A stretch of DNA of 64,000 nucleotides from assembly GCF_933775445.1 (NCBI RefSeq), contig NC_065878.1, forward strand, positions 5,974,001 to 6,038,000, read 5' to 3'. The notes under the pieces are model-generated. The model ran no database searches and was not told where the DNA came from. It worked only from the letters and a program-made list of their open reading frames with translations. This stretch comes from Argentina anserina. Lineage: Eukaryota; Streptophyta; Magnoliopsida; Rosales; Rosaceae. Positions 54,541 to 64,000 of this stretch are shown here, piece after piece. The translations under genes and the position numbers were made by a program. Position 1 is the stretch's first letter; every line of letters starts with the position of its first letter.

Positions 54541-55205
54541 ATCAAGCTAGAATGCCTATAATGTCGGTAGGGGAGACCCTTACAAACTGCGTTCACCCAC
54601 CATCAAACAATTCGACTCAAAAGCAATGGGAGCTAAAGAATGCTCCACCTCATAACTGACCGCCGCTCTAGCAACCCAAGGCCTCCACCATAGCCCATGA
54701 ATTAACAAAATCCACCGGAAAAGAAACACCCCCCTCCCCCATAATAGAAGCTTCACTATCCCGGAAAACCACTCATATTCCTCCTCTCTGAGCAATCAGA
54801 TCAAAAGAACCATCAATATTACATTTAATCCAACCGGCGGTGGAGAGACCCAAGGTTTAGGCACCTGAGATCCACGCCAGGAGCCCGGCCTAGATTGCTT
54901 CTATAACTCAACAAAGCTACACACCTGATAATAAATCTGGTTGCAAGAGACTTATCATTCCAAAGCCTTTGATTACATACATTCCTTCCGGCCCCACCAA
55001 ATAATAATAATAAGCAAGCTAAAAGACTCCGGTGTAAGCCTCTCACCACAAATACCTAACCAATCACTCAATCAGACAAAGACATAGGTTGCACAACAGT
55101 AGTACAGACATAAGGTAACTCTGGAAACAATGGCACCAACTCATGTATGAACCAACAATCACGAGAATGGAGCATCATTGTCTCATTAGGCTCATTACAC
55201 AACAT
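54541..55205 (-). mobile_element. LINE (L1-like) 3' part: zinc-binding and RNase H fragments
   Basis: On the minus strand, 55205-55100 reads like the zinc-binding region after the reverse transcriptase (LCNEPNETMMLHSRDCWFIH). Near 54830-54780 WIKCNIDGSFDLIAQRGG marks the RNase H domain. Frames are broken. This is probably the 3' end of the same LINE that resumes at 57400, separated by later insertions. Confidence 0.7.
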
Positions 55206-55220
55206 ATATAGGCTCCATTA

Positions 55221-55496
55221 TCAATAATTAAATGGTTACGTTTTGTTTCATTACGTCGTTATTATTCTCGTTTCGTTCCTCCTCCAACAATGTGTACATA
55301 TATATATATATACACAACACACTATATTTGAATGGGTGGGTGTGTACACTATATTTAAATGGGTGGGTGTGTTGAATATATAATGCGAAGTAGGGTTAAA
55401 TATATAGAAAAAAGATGTAAATAATTATCAATAATTAAATGGTTACGTTTTGTTCCATTACGTCGTTATTATTCTCGTTTCGTTCCTCCTCCAACA

Positions 55497-55529
<33 letters not shown>

Positions 55530-55625
55530 CACAACACACTATATTTGAATGGGTGGGTATGTTGAATATATAATGCGAAGTAGGGTTAAGTATATAGAAA
55601 AAAGATGTAAATAAATAATTTGATT
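55221..55625. repeat. 207-bp tandem duplication with AT microsatellites
   Basis: TCAATAATTAAATGGTTACG begins at 55221 and again at 55428. Both units carry TTACGTCGTTATTATTCTCG, an (AT)n tract of different length and GAATGGGTGGGT. The first unit has the GGGTGGGTGTGT part duplicated once more. Confidence 0.9.
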
Positions 55626-55873
55626 AAAAAATAATCATCCTTTTAAAGAATATTTGTATTTGTTTTTAAGAAAAATATAAATAGAAAATGACAAAATTAC
55701 CCCTCATGTGCATGATATTTGACGCAAATTTGGATGAAAACAGTTAAATTTAACGGATGTGGTGTAAATCGGCAATTTTTACCAAGTTTACGAGGTAAAT
55801 TGACTCAAATACAAGTTTATGGTGCAAATTGACAATTTTAGCCAAATTTGAGGTATATTTTGGCAATTTTGCC

Positions 55874-57339
55874 TTTATTTAATCTGTTTTTCTAATGGTG
55901 TAAGCTTGTTTTGTGTAGTCTCTTGTATTCTGCTCTGCTGCATTGTCTTTATGGGGAGCACGAGCGTGGGGCTTTATCGGTGGCCTACGTTAGCTCGTCA
56001 GAGGGAGACTCTTCCGCAAAGATCTGTGCAACCACAACTGAAGTTTGACTTTATTTCCTCTGGGAAGTTTCATAGCAGTGGCATTGGCTACAGAGGACTC
56101 AGGATCAAGTTGAAGACAAGCATAAGTGTTCGTGCCACTAATGCATTTGTTGTTGCTGATGATAAAACATATGGGAGCAAGCAGATTATCAATATTACTC
56201 CGCAGCTTTATGATTACATCCTTGACAGTGTAGGAGAGCCAGAGGTAACTCAACTCGAACTCTTAATTTTTTTTTTGGTGTTCGACACCAATACTTTCAT
56301 TGGGACCTTATATTTTTCAGTATTTCTTGGCTACTTATTAGAGGGTAGAGTTTTAATGTCAAGTGCAGATTAAAAAATGTGGGAATTTGGATAGGAAAAT
56401 GAAACAACTGGCTTTTGAGGCATCCAAAACCTCTTGGTCACTTTTGAAACTAATCGTTAAAATTCAAAGGTAACCCTTTTATAATGGATTAGAGTTTTAA
56501 GAATTAGCCTGAGAAAAGCTGTGATAGGAATATAACACTTAAGTTCATGTAATTGTTCAAACAAAATTGAGTAGGAACTTTTTTTTTTCCATTATACCAG
56601 TGTACAATGACTAATAATCTTCAAATTGAATGTGGCACGGCCTGTTTGACAAGTTTGTGTGTGAAAAAGTAATGATCTACTGTTGTCTGGATACGTGTCT
56701 CCCGACCATGCACAACTGCTTGCAATGCTTGTGCTTGAAGTTGGTGTATATACAATATGCTTTTCTCATCTTTCAAATCTTCAGTGCTGCTCACTTCACT
56801 TCTTTCTTAGAATACCTTTTTTTTCCTTTAAGTTTGGGGGCATGAGGGTTATACCAATCTGCACTAAGCTCGTGCCTCACTTTGGACTTGTATATATAAA
56901 CTATTACTCTATTTTGATTTTAGTGGCTCACGTATGTGTGAACTTGTGGCTTACTTATAATCATCAAGAACATTTTAATTGACATATTGTTGACTTTCTT
57001 ACTTGTGGATAAGGTAAAGAATGTGAGAAGGTTGTTCCATTATAAGCCAATTGTTACAGAAAATATGAAAATCAAGAAGTAAGATTGCTTATATGAACAT
57101 GTGTTATTAATGATATATTATGTTATTATTGAATAAGACTTGTTATAATTCGAAAAATAGTTCAGTAACAAAACTTATTTAGCCTGGTGGTTTGTCAAAT
57201 ATGAGACTGGACTATTATGCTAATTTTGTTCGTTAGTCCGACACTGCACCAAACATGGGTTAAGAATTACTGTACCCTAATCCGAGCCAACACAGTCTCA
57301 GACTAAGCAAAGACTTAGCTCGGAAAAACAAATGTGCCC
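55874..57339. mobile_element. Harbinger-type element, copy 2 (inverted, truncated)
   Basis: It is the reverse of the 18737-20260 part of copy 1, with scattered differences. Its right end, read inward from 57339, is GGGCACATTTGTTTTTCCGA, bordered by TAA (57340-57342), the complement of the TTA target site. The shared subterminal sequence (GGATTAGGGTACAGTAATT, CCCATGTTTGGTGCAGT) is kept. Homology stops at about 55874, so the other end is lost. It lies inside a LINE. Confidence 0.8.
55955..56760 (+). pseudogene. Captured CCoAOMT-like O-methyltransferase fragment (copy 2)
   Basis: The exon-like block 55955-56244 is the same length (290 bp) as in copy 1 and reads ATNAFVVADDKTYGSKQIIN, ITPQLYDYILDSVGEPE. 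The second block near 56690-56750 reads VSPDHAQLLAMLV and then EVGVYT, with about 27 bp lost relative to copy 1. Its acceptor-like AGs are damaged (TATAG to TATGG, GGATAG to GGATAC). The same middle part of the gene is missing as in copy 1, so both copies come from one captured, already deleted fragment. Confidence 0.8.
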
Positions 57340-57342
57340 TAA

Positions 57343-59830
57343 TTGAGCTCTCATCACCCACCTATCACCTATTTCCATCAACTAACAAATCCTTTGCCGC
57401 AAACATACATTTCCAACATGCCGAAGGATTAGTAGGATACTGGGATTAGGAGTATTCCAAAAATCACAAGTAGGAAAGTACCCGGCCATCATCAATTGAG
57501 CCACAAAAGACTAAGGATTTTTCACAACCCACCAACCCTACTTAGCAAGCAATGACAAGTTATGAGCATGCAGATGTCAACAAAGCTTATTTCAAGACAT
57601 CCAGTGAATCTTCTTCTCATTGTATTTACTACTCCACTTCTTCTCATTGTATTTACTACTCCACCATAATTTAGCAGACATCTGATTGAGAGAATTACAT
57701 AAACTTTTTGACAATAGGAAAAAACTCCTAGAATACAAAGGCAGCGCCTGAGCCACAACCCTGATGAGTAAATCCCTACCAGCACCACTTGATAACTTAC
57801 TCTGCCAACCCTCCAGCTTGATACTAACGACTCCTTTATATAAAAGAACGTGTTAGTCCTACTCCTACCAACCATGGTCTGAAGACCAAAATACTTGTCA
57901 TGTTTGTCAACGATACCAACACCTAAGATAGCCACTAACTGTTCTTGTAAAGTGGTATACACCCCCTTATTAAAAACATTGTTGCTCTTAGAAAAATTAA
58001 CTTTTAAACCTGAAGCCACCTTATAATCAGTGATCACCCCTTGAATAGTATAGCACTCCTGAATAGTAGCTTTACTAAAAAACAAACTATCATCAACAAA
58101 CAGAAGATGATTAATAACTGGAGCCCCATAGCAAACAAATACTCCTTGTAATGAACCTTCCTACAGTTTATTATCGAATAAAGCTCAGAAAACCTCCGCT
58201 CCCAACAGAAACAAGTAAGGAGAAAAATGGTTCCCTTGCCTTAAATCCCGGGTAGGGAATAAACTATTGCACGACTTACCATTGATCAGAAAAGAGTACC
58301 TGACCGTACTAATACACTGTTTGATCAACTGTATCCAATGGGAAGCAAACCTTAGACGACCATAATTGCTTCCAAAAAGAACCACTTCATATGATCATAG
58401 ACCTTACTCATATCTAATTTCAAAGTCATCACACCGTGAGTTCTATTAGAATCAATGAAATGAGAGACCTCATAAGAAATTAAAGAATTATCGGTGATCA
58501 ACGTCAGAGAAATAAAAGCACTCTGACACGGAGAAATAAGCTAGTGCATATGTTTCTTCAGTTGATTAGCCACTGCAGAATATATCTTGTATAACACTTT
58601 ACAGAATGCAATAGGTCTCGAATCAGCAACCTGAGTCAGATTTCGGACTTTCGGAATCAAACAAATATGAGTAAAATTGACATTCCTTACCAACTGACCC
58701 AAGATCAAGAAGCTCCATACTAGGGGCGTGCATGGGTCAGATCGAGTCAGATGTGGACCCAACTCATATTCAACCCGCATCCTTCAGTTTCAAAATTTAT
58801 ACGACTGATAACTTATTTGAGAAAGGGTAACGCTGAAAAATCTGGTGGCTGGATTTCGAGTTGGTGTAGTTTGGTTTCAGTGTTTGGACGGGTTTTTTTC
58901 TGTTCTGTAAAGTTAGACAAAATTTCCAGATCGTAAAACCACATCAAGAACTTCCTTGATCACCTATCGCCCACACATCATCTTCATCAAAAGTTTCTTG
59001 TCATCTTATGAACGCATCCCCTTTAATACAGAAAATTAATTAATATCTAATCTAAAACGAGAAGAGAACTCGACAACCAATCTAACCCCAAACCAAAATC
59101 GAATAGAATATGTTATATAATGATTATTGAGGAAGAATATTAACATGCATCATCTGCAATTAAAACACGACTTAAGATTGATATTGGCGTGTGTTGAGTT
59201 TGTTCTACAAATCGGTAAAATGAAGGAGAGAAGAGAGAGAAGACTCTGTGCGGCTATGGGGAATGAGAAAAAATGCTAGGGTTGGTAATTATATATGGGA
59301 GATTGAGATTCAGTGTAGTAGGGTTGGGAATTATATAAACAAAGCCATCCAATAAGAAATAGACAATGCATTATCCTTTTAAAAATTCGGGCAGGTCGGT
59401 TTCTGACGATCGGGTTGACCTATAGAAAAAATAATGAAAGAGGCGATTAGAATGGTACTCGAATTCATTTACGTTCCCGAGTTTCCAGACACATCGCACT
59501 TCCGCTCGGGTCGAGTTCGACCCCTTTTTCTGAATAAGCCGGTTCGGTTTTACACTTTTTCTCTAATGTTTTTTTTTAGTTCGGTCACCAAACTTTATTT
59601 TTGTGGTTTGGTTCACGATTCGGTTTGTGCCCACCCCTACTCCAGACCACACTACACAGATCATCACCCACTGTATTTCAGTACTTCTAAAAGAACTCTA
59701 GAGGCATACCATCCGGACATGGGGACTTAGTAGGGTACATTTGAAACAAAGCCGCCCTAATCTCATCATCAGAATATGGCGCTAACATCCATATTCATCT
59801 CCACTGTCACACATGGCTGTAAATGATTCA
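57343..59830 (-). mobile_element. LINE (L1-like) reverse transcriptase, decayed, with a nested hAT element
   Basis: On the minus strand the parts run in order from the right. Near 59830-59650 is RT start sequence (YPTKSPCPDGMPLE-like). At 58780-58541 is NFTHICLIPKVRNLTQVADS RPIAF and VLYKIYSAVANQLKK. At 58385-58185 is SFLINGKSCNSLFPTRDLRQ and GNHFSPYLFLLGAEVF. At 58085-57522 is GLKVNFSKSNNVFN and KYFGLQTMVGRSRT. At 57560-57400 is HNLSLLAK and GYFPTCDFW. This is the standard order of plant L1-like LINE reverse transcriptase. Many stops and frame changes are present. The hAT element at 58721-59639 splits it, and the Harbinger copy abuts its left end. Confidence 0.9.
58721..59639. mobile_element. 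hAT-type non-autonomous element inside the LINE
   Basis: The left end is TAGGGGCGTGCATGGGT. The right end, read inward, is TAGGGGTGGGCACAAACCG. The flanking 8-mers are CTCCATAC (58713-58720) and CTCCAGAC (59640-59647), matching in 7 of 8 positions. The LINE reading frame context resumes on both sides. The 919-bp interior has no transposase. Confidence 0.75.
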
Positions 59831-60586
59831 CAGCGGTATGCATCTTATGCAAATCCATAGGCACATAACTATTCATATCACAAAACTAATAAAGAATCAT
59901 CGATTTCATACCTTGTCATCGATTTCTCCATGTTGAGAGATAGTTTCATGGTTATTGGATATGAACTTATTTCTATGTGGGTAAACTAAGTGAAAACTTA
60001 ACTTCGTGTTACTTTAACTTGGTTAGTGATTGTTATGTTATATTTGGGCATTGGTTGAAATTGGATCAAACCATTTAGACATGATTTTTTAGATTTATCA
60101 ACAATCGGGTTTAATGCGAAACCGCACCCAAAAACAGTTGACTCAAATATTCGGATCAGCTCATCTGGAATGCAGATACAAATTGAGTACTCAAATTTTT
60201 AATAGAGTGAGATAGATGGAATGATGGATGCGTTGGGGAGTTCTATTTTTTTTTTCCTATTGAGTAGTTTTACCTGAAAAATATGTAACTTTAGATTTTG
60301 AAATTACAGGGCGAGAATAAATCGAATGAACTACCTGCTGCATAGTGCTGAAGTTGAAGTCGGAAAAAGGTGAAAAAGTGGGGGAAGAAGTCCAAGTCCA
60401 AAAATGGCGTCTGCAAATTAAATTAAAAAAGGGTGGGGCCGCCATTCAACGATGAACAACAACCGATCCACTACTCTTCTTCTCCTACTCTCCTCTTCTA
60501 TTTAGTACCAACTCCCCTCGTGCTCTTCGTCTCAACTCCCCAATTCTTAATACTCTACTAGACTCATCATCATCTGATCCGATCCA
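59831..60586. other. Flank and promoter of the MVD gene
   Basis: AT-rich to about 60250. The segment 60400-60586 has GC-richer and pyrimidine-rich parts (TCTTCTTCTCCTACTCTCCT) fitting a plant leader before the start codon at 60587. A minus-strand frame at 60445-60257 was noted but not supported. Confidence 0.5.
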
Positions 60587-63500
60587 ATGGCCGACGACCA
60601 GAAATGGGTTCTGATGGTGACGGCGCAGACCCCCACCAACATCGCCGTGATCAAGTACTGGGGCAAGAGGGACGAGAGCCTCATCTTGCCGGTCAACGAC
60701 AGCATCAGCGTCACTCTTGACCCCGACCACCTCTGCACCACCACCACCGTCTCCGTCAGCCCTTCCTTCACCCACGACCGCATGTGGCTCAACGGCGAAG
60801 AGATTTCCCTCTCCGGCGGCAGATTCCAGCGCTGCCTCAAGGAGATTCGCAGCCGGGCATGCGATGTTTGTGATGAGAAGAAGGGGATCAAGATCAGTAA
60901 GAAGGACTGGGACAACCTTCATGTCCATATTGCTTCCTTCAACAATTTCCCTACTGCTGCCGGATTGGCTTCCTCCGCCGCCGGTTTCGCCTGTCTCGGT
61001 GTGTAATCATTTATTCTCCTCTCAGAAACTTGTTCAATCATGAATCTTTGTCGTCTGAGTGTCTGTTTGTAACTTGCAGTTTTCGCCCTTGGAAAGTTAA
61101 TGAATGTTAAAGAAGATCAGAGCCAGCTTTCTGCTATTGCAAGGTATTGTGTTGTGGGACTTGATACAATTCATTTCCAAGGGGCTGCTTCTTTCGCAGT
61201 TGTTGTGATTACAGTGGTTAGGCACAAAGATATTATGCAAGAATTATGATTACAGTGGTTACTTTTTTTTTGTTCTTCTTGTTCTCGTGATAGAGTTTCA
61301 AGTGTTTGGTTGTAGTATGGCAGTTTGTTAACTTGTTTGGTGTGTGCAGGCAAGGTTCAGGCAGTGCTTGTCGCAGTCTGTACGGGGGATTTGTCAAGTG
61401 GATCATGGGAAAAGTAAGCTCTGTTATATAAAAAATTATTCTTTCTTTGTTTCATCTATTGAAAAGTGAGTTGTAATTTGTACTGATACTTGGTATCAAT
61501 ATTTCTTAAGGATGATAAGGGAACCGACAGTCTTGCGGTTCAACTTGCAGACGAGAAGCACTGGGATGAGCTTGTTATTATAATTGCTGTGGTATGTTTC
61601 TTCTTTTCTGTTGTTCTGTTAACGAGTGGTCACACTTTTGTTTGCAATTACGAAATGTCAGTTGTTATAGGCTCAACTTATAAAGAGAAGCTACAGAAAG
61701 AAAAGAAAAATATAAAGGGTGTGATGCCCATTATGTGGTCTTGTTTCTTCAAATAGTTATAACCTCACCATTAGCTTCATGATTACTCTGTCCCTCTTCA
61801 TCTTTTCCCCTTCTTGCATGGAAATTTGTAAGGTTAACTTATAGAAATTCCAAAGGGCTATATTGAGCTGAATAAAGAGTTGGGAACATTTCAAGTAGCT
61901 GTTAAACTTAAAAACTGTAAACACAATTTTTTTTTCATTATTTTAGGTAACTTCAGTGTATGTCTTACAAGTTGATTTAGGACATCTCCTAGACTTACTA
62001 TCAATGTGGAGCGGAAAGGGAATGGAGAGTGAAACATGATTATCCAAATAGTACTTTGGGTGCAACTAACTGTGTACCAGAAAATTTCTTCACACGCAGC
62101 AGAACTCCCCATCCCTATCCCTCTTCTCTCTTTCTAAGTTCTTTCGGCAACTCCAAATTGAATTTTGGAGAATGTTATAGAGAATAACGTATTTTTAGTT
62201 CTATGTTTTTCCTTTAAAAAAAATTATTTATTTCTGTTGACATAGGTGCACAACAGTTTTTTCTTAGTATTTTATGTTTGAGATAGAATTGGAGTGTTGA
62301 GATGCTGAATGTGTTTATCGTGTTATGCTAACATTGTTGCTCGAAAGCCAAAGTTGCATTCTAAACATAGATGACGGTGCTTTGTATAATTTAAGTGATT
62401 CAAATCTTGATTCTTTTATTTCCAGGTAAGTTCTAGGCAGAAGGAAACAAGTAGTACTACAGGAATGCGTGATACTGTCGAAACAAGTTTACTCTTGCAA
62501 CATAGGGCGAAGGTATGCTCTAATTTACTTTTTACACCCCAGTTGTCTTTTGTAGTTTCAAGTTGTCAAATTAGTAATCTTTATATGAATTGTTTGCGGT
62601 CTGATGCATATTATATGATAAGTTGTAGCAACTTCACATTTCACTCTTTTGGGAACTTTTTCAAGTCTTATTTTTCTGTCATGTATGTTTATTTTTCTGG
62701 TCATCGAATTCTGACCTCAACTGTAATTTCCCATCCTTATTTTGTTACTATTACAGGAAGTAGTGCCCAAACGCATATTAAAAATGAAAGAAGCCATTCA
62801 GAACCGCGATTTTGCTTCTTTCGCACAATTGTCCTGCACTGACAGTAACCAGTTTCATGCTGTCTGCCTGGACACATGTCCTCCCATTTTCTACATGAAT
62901 GATACATCCCACAGGCAAGTCCTTTTCAGCATTTGTTCAAATTAAAGATATTAGGATAAACGTTTTTTTTGTTCATTGAGCTGTGGTTTTTTGATTGAAC
63001 ACTATGAAAGCCAATATTGACCAAGTACATCATCTTTCAGGATAATCAGCCTTGTTGAGAAGTGGAATCGTTCAGAAGGAACACCTCAGGTTTGATATTT
63101 AAAGATGAATTTAATGATATTCACATAAGTATATGATGAACCTTATTGTGGCGACCATGAATCATAATAAGCTGCATCTCCTTCTCCTTTCTAGCACTGA
63201 TATTATATTATGTTTAGTTTATTACTTTTTTATGCATCACTAGGTTATGAATATTAATTGGGATCCTCTGTTTGACCTAAAACATTGTCTACAACATGTC
63301 AGCTTATTTGATTGCTGTTTATTTTTATTTTTATAAAGTTGATAGTTATATTGGTTGTGCTCTGTTCTTAGTAGTCAGTCCTTAACAACATTTACATTAA
63401 TAACAGGTGGCTTATACATTTGATGCGGGCCCAAATGCGGTTATGATTGCACGTGACAGAAAAACTGCTACCCTATTGCTTCAGAAGCTTCTTTACACCT

Positions 63501-63887
63501 TCCCTCCGAATTCTGATGCGGATTTGGACAGGTAATTTGCAATTAGATGCTTGGGTTGCCAGATTGCGTTTCCTCATTTACAAGTGATTCTTCTTTTTGT
63601 GTAGTTTTTGTATTAGTTATTTTCAGGTGATCTTTTAAGGCTTCAATTTTATTCATTTTGCTTCTTTTTTTTTTTCCAGTTTCGTTCTTGGTGATAAGGC
63701 AATTTTGAAAGATGCTGGAATTAATGCCCCTGAGGATATTGGGACTCTGTCCCAACCACCAGAACTCAAGGGCCAGCAGTACAAAGGAGATGTTAGTTAC
63801 TTTATTTGCACAAGACCTGGGAGAGGTCCAGTGGTGTTGTCAGATGAAACTCATCTTCTCAACCCTGAAACTGGCTTGCCGAAGTAA
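60587..63887 (+). CDS. MVD: Mevalonate diphosphate decarboxylase
   Basis: The enzyme converts mevalonate 5-diphosphate plus ATP to isopentenyl diphosphate, the last step of the mevalonate route to sterols and other isoprenoids. Nine exons, 60587-60998, 61080-61143, 61350-61413, 61511-61591, 62426-62512, 62757-62914, 63041-63089, 63407-63531 and 63680-63887, sum to 1248 bp (415 residues), the usual plant length. Motifs: [15 protein letters not shown] (15-29), NDSIS (37-41), the GHMP-kinase phosphate loop [12 protein letters not shown] (122-133), [10 protein letters not shown], and YTFDAGPNA with Asp311 at the catalytic aspartate position. It ends GLPK-TAA as family members do. All introns are GT-AG except intron 6, which starts GCAAGT (GC-AG). 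The stop codon overlaps a GTAAGT that could act as a further donor. The gene looks intact. Confidence 0.97.
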
Positions 63888-64000
63888 GTCAGAGGGTTTC
63901 TTTCTTTTTTTCTCGCGCGGCTCTATTCCTTAACAGGCCAATTCAAATGGCCTATGTACCTGAATTAGTTCCATCAGGTGATCTTTTAAGGCTAAACCAG

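Noticed and set aside
57522..58085. Minus-strand frame of 187 residues as a separate gene
   Set aside because: It is one piece of the decayed LINE reverse transcriptase, not an independent gene.
60257..60445. Possible divergent minus-strand first exon beside the MVD promoter
   Set aside because: An ATG and a weak donor exist, but no downstream minus-strand exon could be found, and the region beyond is a LINE and hAT relic.
60485..60928. Minus-strand frames opposite MVD exon 1
   Set aside because: They are the GC-rich complement of the well-supported MVD exon and have no motif of their own.

Overview
This is a piece of nuclear genome from a eudicot plant. The evidence is the multi-exon genes with GT-AG introns, plant-only families (calcium-dependent protein kinase, germin-like, trichome-birefringence-like, ACR-type ACT protein), and dense plant transposable elements (Tat and Athila Ty3 elements, Copia LTR relics, L1-like LINEs, hAT, Harbinger and foldback elements). 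The style of genes and repeats would fit a rosid such as Rosaceae, but I cannot fix the species. All gene models were read by eye from the sequence. Exon lengths were checked for frame by adding them up.

Layout. 1-9.45 kb: the 3' half of a decayed Tat-lineage Ty3 retrotransposon. It holds pol on the + strand, then an antisense plant-mobile-domain gene, then a 115-bp triplicate, a chimeric pair of host gene fragments (MAP65 joined to ribosomal protein L28), and an LTR-like segment with a TATA box. 10.9-17.3 kb (-): an intact seven-exon CDPK of the CPK1/CPK2 type. 18.7-21.3 kb: a Harbinger-type element that captured part of a chloroplast-type O-methyltransferase gene. 21.8-25.4 kb: a head-to-head pair, COQ9 (-) and a 4'-phosphopantetheinyl transferase (+), both linked to mitochondrial cofactor metabolism. 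25.4-35.6 kb: no certain gene. It holds a LINE RNase H relic, minisatellites, a possible minus-strand transcript, foldback elements and an hAT element with a perfect 8-bp target duplication. 35.7-41.6 kb (+): an ACR12-like ACT-domain gene with every exon recognisable but three reading-frame breaks, and a solo Copia LTR in intron 2. 42-46.2 kb: an Athila-type element (PBS, gag, protease) that has lost the rest of pol. 47.2-47.8 kb (+): an intact germin-like gene. 48.7-50.3 kb (-): an intact five-exon TBL O-acetyltransferase gene. 50.4-60.5 kb: repeats, including a LINE (-) broken up by a second copy of the Harbinger element and by another hAT element. 60.6-63.9 kb (+): an intact nine-exon mevalonate diphosphate decarboxylase gene.

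How the genes relate. They are mostly unrelated housekeeping and signalling genes, as expected in a plant genome. The one arrangement with a plausible functional link is the divergent COQ9/PPTase pair (ubiquinone biosynthesis and acyl-carrier-protein activation), which shares a short promoter interval. The most unusual content is gene-fragment capture: MAP65::RPL28 inside or beside the Tat element, and a methyltransferase fragment carried by two inverted Harbinger copies about 36 kb apart.
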